Origin: Oscheius onirici
Taxonomy: Eukaryota; Nematoda; Chromadorea; Rhabditida; Rhabditidae
Direction: 5' to 3'
DNA: 64,000 bases
NCBI GenBank assembly: GCA_932521025.1
Contig: OW051470.1
Coordinates: forward strand, 3,024,501 to 3,088,500
Position 1 is the stretch's first letter. Every line of letters starts with the position of its first letter. Shown in pieces: positions 10,899 to 22,944 of the stretch. The position numbers and the translations under genes were made by a program. Under the pieces are notes generated by a model that did no database searches, was not told the origin of the DNA, and worked only from the letters and a program-made list of their open reading frames with translations.

Positions 10899-13800
10899 CT
10901 GAAACTCTCTTCTATGAGAAACTGTCTGAATCTAAAAAAATAAGACAGACGAAGTATTGTCAGTGTCTAATAGTATCAAATTATGTTCTCGAGAATTCCT
11001 CTTTCCCTCATCTTTGAACAGCCCGCCCCAGTGCTTTTTTTGGATCGGATTGGAGAGGAAGCCACAGGATCAAAAAGTCTAGCGAAGACTTCATAAGGTG
11101 GGACAAGAAATAACTATCAGGAGTAGTCGTAATTGTAGTATGAACTTTCCCTTTTTCTCTCTCGTCTTCCAGAGATTCGAGGGAGTGAGATTTTTGTGAA
11201 TACCATGTTAGTGACAATACCAAGTAAAAAAAATTGGAAATGTGGTGTCGTGTTTGTCCGTGACCTTGCAACAAAGAGTGAAGTCAAGATCTGATTATGG
11301 CTTTTTCGAAACGACTTCTTTTTAATTTCCCTTTTAATTGCCTTATCTAATCTTCTGGCTTCCGTTTTTAGAAGATCGGTCAAGCATGATTCTTGAGCTT
11401 GACAAGTCACAACTTGTAGACGCTGACCAGGAAAAGAGTAGGGTGTCAAGTCGACAAGGACAGGATAAAACAGTACGTTGCTAACAAGTGCAGCAAAATA
11501 TGTCTGTATTGGATTTTCTCTGTGTGGTGTTGGAAAGTTAGAATTTCAACAACTTGCACTCGAGGAATTCGGAATCACAAATCAAGCAATAAAAAATAAG
11601 TCTCGATAATTTTAGAGAGGCGTGAAAATAGGATCAAAACGGAAAGTGCACAGGTGCTTTTCAATGTTTTTTTTTCTCTCCAAATCTTATAAACAACGTC
11701 AATCTCTAACTGGAGGTGGTGTTCAGAAATGAGTGTGACTTTTCTTTGGCGGGGTAATGCACAGGAAAAGACGAGTCAACAAACAAATCTTAATAATTAA
11801 AGAAATGAGGGCTGCCCAAAAACACGAGTTGTTATTAGCCAAATAAGGACGGGATCAGGTGGGGGTTCGCGCGGACTAAGGGCCATAACTAGTCGGTCAA
11901 AAGAGAGACAGGAAAGCCAATTTTCGCTTTTCTTCGTCATGTTATTCGGAACGGAACACGAAGAGAAGGAGAGAGTCACTCACTGACTTCTGATATATAT
12001 GGACAGGTAGATTGTGTAATCAGAGAACCTAGTTCTTCTTACTTCGTCCATCCATCTGCACCATTCATAGTACAAAGACGTATCTCTTGAAACCTCGTGT
12101 TCCCAAAGAACCACTGGATCTCTAACAATTTGTACAGAGACAGTGTCTGGAGAATACAAATAAAAGTGGAGTGATACTAACTATACTATAGGAGTACAAG
12201 AGACGTGACGAGTGGGAAATATTGTAGGAGCTAGTGACAAAAGTCCTACATTGTCACACGAAAAGAATGAGTGCAAATACAAAAGTATACGATAAGTGAG
12301 ACTGACGAGTAACTCGTCGTAATGAGAAGGACAAATAGTTTGTACGAGAATTATCTCGTTTTCGGAAGAGCAAGTACAAACGGTTGGAAGATTCCCAGAA
12401 CCCATACCTCTTGGGATGTTCCTCATAAATCATCGGAATAAACGAGGAATGTTTGAAAGAAAACAGAACAATGCATCAAGAGTAAGTTGATGTTTAGCTA
12501 AAACAAAAGAAAGACATCGAGTGTCACATTTTTCATGAATTTGGAAGGAAACCTGAAACAGAGACGTGGGATGGGCGGGGCTACTAAAATTCTTTGAAAT
12601 ATTCACATGTCAACAGGCGGACAAGAGTTTTTTGCTGATTAATTATAAATCTTGCCTCCGCATATGAATGCTGATCGGACATCGGAACTTTGGAGGTCAG
12701 TGGATATGACAACAAGACGAGGATTTTTAATTAACCAGTCGTACAAGCGGAATATCCCGTCTCTTTTAAGATTTCGGAGACTCTGAGTCTTGATAGAAAA
12801 CCTTCAGTTGTTCTGGAACTCAAGAACAGGATCACAGGGTTATCCAGTTTGCTCTTGTTTGGAGACCCACAGAGTATCGACTGCAATGTCTCCTTGACTA
12901 CCTACCCGAAACGTCAGAATAACTTTCAACTCAACCTCTGGAGGATAATCCTTTTCAGTAGTACAACTCTTACTATTGCTAGTTACAGCGGAGCAATTGT
13001 GGATGTTGAGCTGTTTGAAAGGACGGACAGCCATTCGAGCTAAGAATTGCCAGAGTCGATTTGGAACACGAAAGTCTTTGATTGTTTATACATAAAAATA
13101 TCAGGATAACTTTTGAGACACAACTTTGCTTTGATAGCCCGAAACAAACGAAAATTTACTAGACGGATATTCCAGTACCTACTGAAGCTCCGGATAACTC
13201 AATGAAGCTTTTAGCCTCTTTTGTTCTTCTGAAACTCAGACGCGTCTAACAACTCCTACGTCTTGGGACACCTGTCAATGAGCAAACAGAACATATTTTG
13301 ATCTCACTAATAGCCTCGATATCACAAAGAGAACGAATCGAGTTAGAGGACAAGGATTCTTCTTAGAACAGCTGGACACAAAGAGATGAGGGAAAGGAAA
13401 GTGGTTCTAGTCGCAGAAAGTTCATAGGGATGAGCAAATAGACGTGAAGCTACCGGAAATAGTGTTCTGGAATGTGTCAACTGTTCCTTATGCCCGTAAA
13501 TGAGACTAATCTACTAGAGTCGGACACATTTTGCACGATAGGAAAAGATTGGATAGGACAAAAAAAATCGAAAGAACAAGTGGTCGGTAACTGGTTCAGA
13601 AGTGTGGGAGAACAAAAGGGAACACCTAAAAGTCGTCCCAAAAAGTCCAAAAGGAAGAAGTCTGGACAAAGACGAGCACGCGATGAGGGCCAATTAGCTC
13701 CGAATCTTGGTCGGATCTCTAGAAAAGAGGGAGAGCATAAATATCCGAAGCGGCAAATTCGAATCAGTCTTTTTTCTGGGGCGAAGAAGGATCAAAGAGA

Positions 13801-16800
13801 GCACAGATCAGTCGACTTGGAAATTCATGAGAGGTGATTGAATTGGCTTTGGGAAGTTGCTTCGGAAAAGAATTGGTCCAAGGAACAGCGAATGATTATA
13901 TTTTCACTAGTGTTTTGGCGACCGGATATTTCAGGGCTTGTTTTGCTCCCGGAAGATTGACGCAACACGAGATAGAGAGTAATTACTAGTCTAGGGAGGA
14001 GACTGGTCCATCTGGATCGTCTGATCAACATCTGGCATATCAACGATACTAGGTATTCCTTCTTATCTAGTCTTCTACCCATTCGGCCAGATGTCCGTTT
14101 CAAAATAGTTTCGATAAGTTGAAATCTCGCGAATTCATGACAACTTGGTCACAAGTCTCTCCCGCCAAGCCAGGTGCAGACGGGGAAAGAGAGTAAGAGT
14201 TCGAACAGACATGTTTTCTATCTACTGTATTATTCTATGAAGGCCAAATGAAGGCGGCTGGCTTTCCTTCTTTTCGTCTTTCATCTGACAAAGGAGGAAA
14301 AGAAAAATGAAACCAAAACTACGGGAGCACTTCAAACTTTGGAAATCAAGAGTGGTGAGCTTATCTACCTCGAATCTACGCTGCCCAGTGGAATTTGGAG
14401 TAGAGTCGACAAGTCCGATCAGGTAATAGATGAATTCCAGTTTCGAAAGATGCTGCTTTTAGCTATGCAAGCTGAGTAGAATTAGGTGTAGCTCTAGCTG
14501 GTGTATAGTGACAGGAACAGACTGTGCAATGCAGTTAGATGGAGCTGTAGCTGATAGAAATCGCAAAGACAAGATGATTGGGTGAACTGGTAATAATCCA
14601 AATATAACAGAGTCTAAACTAATTGGAGGAGTAATTGTGGGAAACGAAAACGTTCGATTTGAAAAAGGTCACTTTGCAAAAATCTTGGCTGAGTATCAAA
14701 TGTTTACACGTTATTTGAATTTGGCTACATCACACAGACATTGGATACTCAGCCAAGATTTTTCAAAGTGACCTTTTTCAAATCGAATGTTTTCGCTTCG
14801 AGACAGCCCCGAAATTGTAACAACTTGAGCCCGGTATATTTCTGGGAGATGAAATCTGAACCTCACACACCCCAAAAGACAAATAGCTTCCCAAGTGAGA
14901 TCGCGATTAGTCAGCCTTTCTGACAGCTGGCACAAGTCTCTACTCGGTTATCTGATGCTAAATATGTCAGACGGTTCCTTGGGGAAATTTAGTTTTTGCT
15001 TTTTTTTTCGGGGTGCGATCTCTGAAAGTTTGGTGTGTGGAACAATCGAAAATTCAAAAGTTGGCGGCTATGAATAAGTGAAGGGATAGGTTAAATTTGA
15101 CGGAACGAATGTAGCAATTGAAATGAACGAAGCTCGGATGGGAGGAGAGATATTGTTTGGGTGGGTGACTGACAACTAGAATTGGACGAGGAAAGAGGTG
15201 GAAATAGTTGTAGTGAGTCAATAGAGTCTTCGGTGAGTCCAAACTTTGATCGTAATGAACAAGGGAGGAACAATACTCAAAAAGAGTGAGTCGAGGGACA
15301 ATGTCTTTAGTTTCTTACTGACTAGCTAACGGACCAGTCTTGTTCGCGTAAAAGATCAAGACAGAAGCTTTCTGGACTACCTGACTAGCTCTATCAGGAG
15401 AATATGGTAATACCAAGGGTTTAGGTTCCTTTGAATCTAGCCGTCTATCTGAAAATTAGACTTTCCTCATGAGGCGAAGAACGCGCCTGCGAAATGGGCA
15501 AGAGCTTCAGTTCTTCAAATCAAAAGACTTTGAAAAAGTGTCTAGTCTGCCCAAACCTGAAGATCACAAGTACCGGAAGTATTTGGAAAGATTCTGGATA
15601 TGACCACCCTCTTTTGCAATTATCACGAGGAGAAAAGTGAACGTATGACCTAGCAGCTGGCGTGGGACACCCGATACATCTATGTATCTCTAACCTACTC
15701 GTTAGTCTCTTTTCTCTTAAATATCTGATCAAAGAGCTTACCTTTAACAGCGAGCCGTTGGCTGTCGGAGGGTCCATTATATTGGAGTGTGGACAGGAGG
15801 AGGAGGCGATGAATTCTAGGCGCCTTTGGAAATAGAGTCCCGTTAACAATTTTGCAGACGGATGACCGTTAATCTTGTCGAGAGGGTCACTATTTGAGAC
15901 GAGTGGGTGAGATGAGAAGAGGATAGAGCAAAGAAACTCGACTACTTCTGTTCGAGAATTTGCTGAGTGAGAGTTTTAACGTTTTTAAGACGTTTGATAA
16001 AAGAGATAGTTACAGCGGAAAAACAAGTTTCTATTTATTCAGTTCAATGTGTGGAATCAACAGGACTACCCCAGTCTGTTTCGAAAAGTTATCGTAGGTC
16101 TGAGTAAATCTCGTGAAACACTTGCTCGAAATCATCTAGAAAAAGGCTAGATTAGAGATAGATTTATATTAGATTGTTTTCAGAAAAAGAGAACGGGGAA
16201 ATTTCGGTTTTTGTGGATCCACCCGGACCTCACTTCCTCATTACCCATAATTACTCCCGGTCTCGTCGGAAGAGAGGTACAGCAAGAGTCAAACAATGAA
16301 ATTGGAAGGGAATCTTTTTCCTTCATAGGACAAGTTCTGGAAAGGAGAAGGAAGTTGGCCCTATAAGTAGATTCGGTTATGTTGGCCCGTTTTGCAGGAA
16401 TCGAGTTAACCTTGGTGGGACATCCGGCGCGCAGCAATTTTCCAAACTTTGAGCACGTGAAAAGATTAATTGGGATAGAGAGTCTGGGAAGAATTATATT
16501 TGTAGGAGGAGGGAACTTTCCCATGTTTCTGGTGGCTTGTTCCACCTCGACAGATAACGAAATGCCTCAGGAGGGCGATAGATATTCGTTCACATTTTCG
16601 TGCGCATTACACGTTTCTCCCTGGGGAAGAATCGAAGCAGATATACGCGCAAAAATATGGCCGGTAGACTGGCCGAAAAAGACGGGAGAAGAGGGACGTT
16701 TTAGTTATAGCTTTCGGCGTCACAACCAGATGCACTCATTTGATGGTAGTCGCAGAATGCAAGGGAGAAGGACGCAAGAACTACTTTTATATTTTAGTAG

Positions 16801-17534
16801 ACGACTGTGAGATATGGCAACATTTATTCCCGAAAACTTTAGAAAACATCTAGACGTGTTAAAAAAGGATACTCTTGACAAGTCTAGCAAAACTCTGAGT
16901 TAGACTAGATACGACAAGTAAAAAAAAGGTTCAAGAGACAGTACACCGTTCCAAATTAATGATAGCGACTACCCGAAAGGCAACCAGATGATTTTTAACC
17001 AGTCCTCACAAGTCTAAAGAGTAGTCAGCTGACCCTGCTCAATCGCCACGACTACGCGAAATCCATTCACTACAATCGTCTCTCCGGCGCCCCTTCAATG
17101 AGCACATTATTCCTCCAGACCACCTCAATTGAATTGCCAAAGTTCGAGATGCGGGGCGGAAGTGTATAGAGAGGTTCTCATTAGAAGGACTCTCTGATTA
17201 CTCAAAAGACTACTGGTCAGAGCTATTTTTGGTGTGAAAATGGAGGAGAGAGCAAGTTGGAGAGCTAGATAAGGACTGATCGTGGAGGTGTAAGTGTCCT
17301 ATTAAATGGGGAACAAAAGAACAACTTTTTCTTCTTTTCCAAAAGTTCCCCTGGCATCTGCTTGTCATTTTAATCTCATGCTAAATGCGCAGACGAGGAA
17401 AAAGGAACACTAAACGAAACTAGAGAGACTTCACTTTCTGTTATTATGGTTCGTCACTCTTGCAGAGACAAAGTCTAATTGGTACTGCTCTCTGCACCCA
17501 ATGAACCAAGACTCTCAAAAACAGCTTCATTACT
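10899..17534. other. Gene-poor region
   Basis: About 6.6 kb with no convincing exon chain. Open frames at 13472-13837 (+), 16379-16810 (+) and 12840-13043 (both strands) lack family signatures, biased codon use or matching splice sites. Segments near 10700 and 14200-14400 have intron-like pyrimidine tracts. The only structured feature is the inverted repeat at 14641-14800. Part of the region may serve as the promoter of the DMSR-like gene, whose start faces this interval. Confidence 0.5.
14641..14800. mobile_element. Short palindromic MITE
   Basis: The arms at about 14641-14702 and 14739-14800 are nearly perfect inverted copies. The left arm contains TTCGATTTGAAAAAGGTCAC and TTGGCTGAGTATC; the right arm carries the complement of both. 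The loop is about 36 bp. The phrase GATACTCAGCCAAG also occurs in the MITE at 20472-20626 and, in variant form, at 54081-54851, so the elements share sequence history. Confidence 0.7.
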
Positions 17535-19303
17535 TCACAAATTCTGAGTCTCGATATGTTGCTGGAGACTGGAAAAGTTGACAGACTGCTGATTGTCGCT
17601 GCTTCCACGACTCTGGATAGGAGCTTTCACGTATCCTGGAAAAGAAAATAGTCTCAAAACAAATATGACTAACCTCCGCCACAGATTAGACCTACCGCAT
17701 GACGGTACTCTCGAATACAGCACATGACAATAATCGGATCGATCCATTTGCTTATCGAGGTGAGAATGGAGAAACAGAGAGACCATTCGCCGAAGGAAAA
17801 GTCAGTTTCCCAGAAGGGGAAGGAGAGGTAGATGAGAGAGGGGATGTGGCAGAAGAGAACAGGGACGAGCGTCTGGAATCCTTTTGATTGAAATTGTTCT
17901 TGTGGTACGAGAGAGTTCCCTCTGTTCTGCTCTATTCTCTCGATCTGGTAGGCAGTAAATATTTACATCAAATACTGTAAGAGGATCAAAAATACCATTT
18001 TGATTATTAATATTCTCAACCTCTTTAGATGGTGACAATCTAGTCTGATCATGCTCATGTTTATACAGCAGACTGTTCCGAATGTTGCCTTTTAAATAGT
18101 CCGGTTGAAACTGCTTACTCGAAAATATTTATCTTCCAATTACTGTAGAAGGATCTAACGAACTCTGTCTACCCATTAGACCAACGTCCCATTAATTTCG
18201 GATTATTGCTCATCTTGGTCAGAAGATCAAGAGCTGAGTCTATGTCTTTTGAATCTTCATCTCCTACTAATCTGGTACCTGACCTGGATGACTAGTGTGA
18301 CGAACATTTGAAGCTGAACAGTGTGATCTCGGAGAAACTGCGAGTCTTCTTTCATCTTCTCGATGGCGGCCCAGACGCGAAGGCCACAGAAGACGATGAT
18401 CACCGCCGAGATGCTGACAATGAGAAAGTGATTTAAGATTGAAGCTGTTCCTGCGAAGGAGAGAGTGTTGTCCAGTGGATCCTGGAGATATTGAATGATT
18501 CAAAACCAGACTGACTCACTCGTTTCCTTAGCAGAATGTAGCTGACATTATCTGCATCTTTTATTCCAAAATCGTGTTGGATCAGATGGTACATGTGTGT
18601 TGACATTGTGAGTCTGGTACAGAAGAAGAGGCCACAGGCAAATGTCAAAACGATGAAGAGGATCCAGACTCCCAAGAGACACAACTTGACCCAATGATTG
18701 AACGATATGTAGTGAGCCACTTTGGGTCTGAAGCGGGTTCTCGTTGCTCAGTCTTTGATAATTTTTGTTCATTGCGTCATATAACATTCGATACTCACAA
18801 GAAGTTGACCCTTTTCGTTTTGTTTGGCCAACTAAATGTGTGCTGATTAGTCCCGCCACGTACCCATACATATTACAGTTTCTCCAAAAACATACTACAA
18901 ATTCGGAAAAACCTGCCTGCACATGACGATGTATCTGTATAGAAAGTGAATCACGACGAAACCCATCCAAATCTCGTACATTGAACAGTACAGAGCCGGC
19001 CCGAAGGCTGACAAATACGAGCCGAGAAAGTTTTCATGCGTGAAGATCAACCAGCTTCTATCGGCCAGGAAGTTTATCTGAACCTATTTGTAAACCTGCT
19101 ACTGTTAAACCTACTGGCATTCCGAGGAAGACGACCAAGGCGTAGGCTGCTTCAAAAAGGGCAAATGAGATGATGAGGTAGCGGTATTTTCCCATTTTAT
19201 TGTTACTGTATCGGCAAACCAAGAAGACGAGGAAAAAGTTGAGGAAAACGGCCGTGACAGTATTGAAGGCCTGTACGAAGTAGTAGATGTTCAGTAGACC
19301 CAT
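17535..19303 (-). CDS. Serpentine chemoreceptor, Str family
   Basis: The model starts at 19303 (MGLLNIYYFVQAFNTVTAVF) and continues through several exons to a stop at 17535. TM1-2 read FLNFFLVFLVCRYSNNKMGK and YRYLIISFALFEAAYALVVF, the latter matching the 'lG.Yk.LmI.fs.fe..Ys' Str signature. TM3 reads FVVIHFLYRYIVMCR, matching the 'HF.YRY' motif. The C-terminal end FSILTSISKWIDPIIVMC then CIREYRHAV matches the 'DPl......yR' end of Str receptors. These are typically chemosensory receptors in sensory cilia. The central exons (around 18300-18960) fit the family but I did not verify every splice join, so the frame is not proven intact throughout. An in-frame ATG further upstream at 19369 is less likely. 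Confidence 0.75.
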
Positions 19304-20981
19304 TTCTCTGTCAATGGATTCTGATTGGGACGAAGGGTAAACACGGGTAAGTATCGATGAGAAAATCATGGGTGAAGCTCAGTGACCAGAAAAGAGTTCT
19401 CGCTTTAAAATAAGTCAGAACCATCCCTACAAAAGCAGTATAGTTCCCAAATCTTGTTCTCTGAGCCAGACCATTCGCTATGCTCTTTCTAGCCCGATCA
19501 CTGGGGGTAGACATGGCTGATGGGCCGGCCCGGGCTTGGGCCTGAAAAGCTCGGCCCGCGGGGGAATTTTGGAAAAAAGGGTTTTTTTTTTTACCAAAAT
19601 CTGCTTTTTTTCGTCATTTTTAGTAAAAAAAAAAAAAAAAAGTTCAGCAAAATATAAAAATATTATTATTCTTTGATTTAGTACTAGACTGCGCTAAAAT
19701 GCACTATAATATGACCATCTTCATTTTTGGTCCGATCCCGGTCCGATGACGGCCGGGTCTGGGAGCCGGGCCGGTCCGGAGCCGTCTAATTGGGGGTGAA
19801 TTCCTATATAGGAATGTGACTGTGACGATACGGTACGGGTGTGATTGCCCCCTCAATTAATAAAACTGATCCCGAAGAAAATGGAGCACTATAGCTGTTT
19901 TCCCGATATTTCATTATGTTTTCTGGTCTCTATTCGATATTTTGAGAGGTGATTCGCTCAAGGGAATGTAAACGTTGGGTGATTGATTACAAGTCTCGTA
20001 GACTTCAGTTCTCAATGGATCTTTCGAAAAATCGGAAAAGCATAGGAAAAGGATCACTCGAGAAGACAGATTAGACAAACTGCTGGATTAAGATGAGAAA
20101 TGCCGGCTGATTATGCGCTTTCAAGCGTTCAGACGAGAGAGTGTGAATATCACGGCGTCCTGGTCATGGGAAGAAGTGTGACTCTTGGGAAATCCATATC
20201 TCTTGGGGTGGTCTTCTCCAATATGACTCAATGGAGGATTATGATGCCTCAGTTTCGAATGTAAAATCTGGGAGCGAGTACGAATTTTCGAAAATCACGG
20301 AGAGCTGATAAACATCAGCTCGTTTGTGGTTTCCCAGATCTTCTATGGGATCTAATGAGAGAAGGCAACAAAACGCGAGTGAAATGTTATTGTCAGCGGA
20401 GAGTAGTTTGCAGAGGGAAAGATCAACGGACTAGACTTACCGTTCAGTGTAAACTTCACACAGGATCTTCCATGGTTTGTTCAATAAAAGAGGACCCATT
20501 TAGTTTGCCGCGAGACCCTTATAAGACGCAAACCTAGGATACTCAGCCAAGTTTCCTGGTGTTATTCCGGTCTCGCGGCAAACTAAATGGGCCACGTTAG
20601 AATCCTCTTTTTATTGAACTAACCATAGTCTTTTGTTCCAACTTTGTTTTCCATTTACTTTCGACACAAGAAGGTTGGGGTAAGGGGAACGTGCTGAGAT
20701 CAGGAATCTTCGTGTGAGGCCGAGTAGCAGATTATTCTGAATTCCTCTTGACAATGCTTTGATCAGAAAACAAAGAGTAAAACTAGCTATAAGGGTGACG
20801 AATAAATAACATAAAGCGACTTTCTGAATGTGCTTCTAGCCAAGGGAGAAGAGAACTGTGTCCTTCTGCTACAAGATTAGGGACACAGCTAGAAAAGAAT
20901 CAGAACTACTGACCTTGAGTCAAACTACAAAAACAAGCTTTTCATGCAAGTTTTATTTAGTGATGTCTGTTCGTGTGTCTC
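19304..20981. other. Intergenic region with GC-rich repeat patches
   Basis: No gene is seen. Two GC-rich patches with GGCCGGCCCGGGC-type sequence lie at about 19515-19565 and 19730-19785, separated by an A/T-rich stretch containing long T and A runs. A MITE lies at 20472-20626. The 20630-20930 part has no recognisable feature. Confidence 0.5.
20472..20626. mobile_element. MITE with TGGTTTGTTCAATAAAAGAG termini
   Basis: Inverted termini run from TGGTTTGTTCAATAAAAGAG at the left to its near complement at the right. Nested inside is a perfect inverted pair CCCATTTAGTTTGCCGCGAG / its complement. The inner text ACCCTTATAA and GGATACTCAGC is shared with the large element at 54081-54851, and the TTTGTTCAA start is shared with 52710-52923. 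Confidence 0.7.
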
Positions 20982-22239
20982 TTACTCCATAGTCTCCTTC
21001 GAAATCTTCTTTTTCTTCTGGCTGCCATCTTTCGGCTTCCTGACGTTGTTCCTCAGATGCGACTTCTCCTTCTTCGGCAGAATGTGACATGGCAGATCTT
21101 GTCGATCGTACCTCACCTCCCAGAGCAGATCGTTCCAAGTGATTGGCTGCTCGCTAGTTTGGGCAGAGCTCTCCGGCGCCGATTTCATTATGGCCGCCTC
21201 CGGATTGTTCAGATTGACGACGCTTCTCAGAGTATTCCGGACGATTTCTTCCTTCTCCGTCGTATGCGTCTTCAAATCCTCCATGCTACGGTACCATTTG
21301 AACTTTTGCACACTTGGCGGGAAGACCAGCTTGCTCGGATTGAGGATGGCCTGTTCGATCGTCTCGTAGTTCACCAATGTGTCGTCGTCACTGTCAGAAG
21401 TCCAGACCGGTTCCCCGTCCTCATCCAGCTCTAAAATTCTTTTCTTATTTCCAAACAAGGAGCAGTAATGATGCGATTCTTCATTTTGTGCGGATTCTAC
21501 TCTCCGTTCCAAATAGTTTGTTTTGTCTGTTTTGAGAGAAACAAATGTTTTAGATACTTGATCCCATAGAAAAGGTTGAGCTAGCTCATTTGCACAAATT
21601 TCAGGTTTTATGACCCAAGAGAATAAGTCAGGTCAGTCTCCTTTAGCAAAAAGTAAAATTATCACCTCAAAGTTGCAATGTGGTGCTTTCGTGATATCCT
21701 TCTCCGGGTCGACTTCCGGTCTGTTTTTGCCAGTAGCCTGCTCATTCAACTTGAACTGTCTAAGGTAGTCGGTGATGTCGAGTCCGGCATAGTGTCCCTC
21801 CTTTTCCGTCTTGTTCGACCAGCTTGTGAATCGCGGATTGGGCTTCTTGTTCAGCAGATGGGCCTTGTAGACTCCAAAATCCATTCCAATGTCCATCCGA
21901 GGAGCTGGAAATTTGTCGTCCGAGTCCAGACCCAATTGGACATTCTTCAACGACTTAGTCTTTTCGTAGCTCACGCCCAGCTTGCCTCTTTCAGTCACAC
22001 GAGTATTCGCGAGGATTTCTTCCTTCCTGAACTGAACATAGCCTGATCTTTTGCCTCCTTTCGAATCTGCTGCTGCGTCTTTTTCTTCTTCGTAATCTTC
22101 GACAGCAACAAGCGTGTGCTCGCGTCGTCCAGATGCTCATTCGGGTTTGTGGTAGAGACGTCGTCCGGCATACCGCCTCGGGTTCGAATAGAAGAGCTTT
22201 GACGGTCTCTTCTGGTAGAAGAGGATTACTGAAAGTCAT
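20982..22239 (-). CDS. Unrecognised charged protein, probable frameshift in 5' exon
   Basis: The C-terminal exon (about 20982-21440) encodes acidic LDEDGEPVWTSDSDDDTLVN followed by a helical region and a lysine-rich end (KPKDGSQKKKKISKETME). The upstream exon (about 21670-22000) encodes TERGKLGVSYEKTKSL and GLDITDYLRQFKLNEQ, clearly protein-like. Further upstream, convincing coding text (LDDASTRLLLSKITKKKKTQ) lies in another frame with no intron between, and the initiating ATG at 22239 is in the third frame. The reading frame therefore breaks near 22025-22040 in a purine-rich run, or the model is wrong. I do not recognise the family. A nuclear or cytoskeletal role would fit the composition but is speculation. 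Confidence 0.5.
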
Positions 22240-22944
22240 TGGACTCGTTTCGACTAGTTATAAAGCTACCTGTAAGAATCTAATTCAGTTCTAAAAATTG
22301 TGTTCCTCTGCGTTTCTTTGTCATTGTTGGAAGGTAATTGGATGAGTTAGTAGATGATTAAACCAAGAAGAAAAATAGCAAGGAGTACATGGAAAAGTAG
22401 AAAAGCGAGTGTGTAAAGACGAAGGCTCAGGAGCAAAGGAAGAAAACGCAAGTAAAAGGGCCTATTACGAAAAAATGTAGAAATTGTTGTCTTGTCCAGA
22501 AAGTTGATTCGGTTCAATCCTGCCACTGCTAGTTCCGGTTACTGGGAATCCGTTTGTCTCTTGTCTGATTCACGAGAGTTCAATAGCAAGACAGGATCAG
22601 ATAGCATACAGCGATCACCAAGCAGCTTCCAGCAGACATATTTTGATCTGAACGAGGGAGTCAAATATATGTTCAGCACAGCTAGATTTCAGATTTATTT
22701 TCCGGTATCGCGTTTCACAGTAATGAGTCGTGAGCCGCTTCCATACACAGCTAGTCAAACAACGTTTTCGACTGCTAACTACTACTCTCGATCGTATACC
22801 GTTTTTAAATCTGTTGATTGTTTCTTATGAGCTCTAAAAATTCGGTGGGGAGCAATGAAAGTCGGCACAAATTTCTTTAACCGTTGTGTCTGTCTATGGT
22901 TCTCATTTCTTGTGGCAAATCCCCCTCCGTTTCAGATCCCTCCA
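22240..22944. other. Intergenic region upstream of acyltransferase copy 1
   Basis: No gene is evident. An open frame at 22492-22830 has no family signature. The last 27 bases before the acyltransferase ATG are the start of the block shared with copy 3, so the 5' edge of that block is at about 22918. Confidence 0.4.

Noticed and set aside
12840-13043. Two overlapping 64-codon frames on opposite strands
   Set aside because: Chance overlap in an otherwise featureless interval.
13472-13837. 121-codon open frame rich in Lys, Arg and Ser
   Set aside because: No family signature, no matching splice or trans-splice context, and low-complexity composition typical of AT- and A-rich intergenic DNA.
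16379-16810. 143-codon open frame, with another on the opposite strand at 16180-16545
   Set aside because: Overlapping open frames on both strands, no recognisable motif, and no supporting exon chain.
22492-22830. 112-codon open frame upstream of acyltransferase copy 1
   Set aside because: Ser/Phe/Tyr-rich without domain features; not repeated at the other acyltransferase copies.
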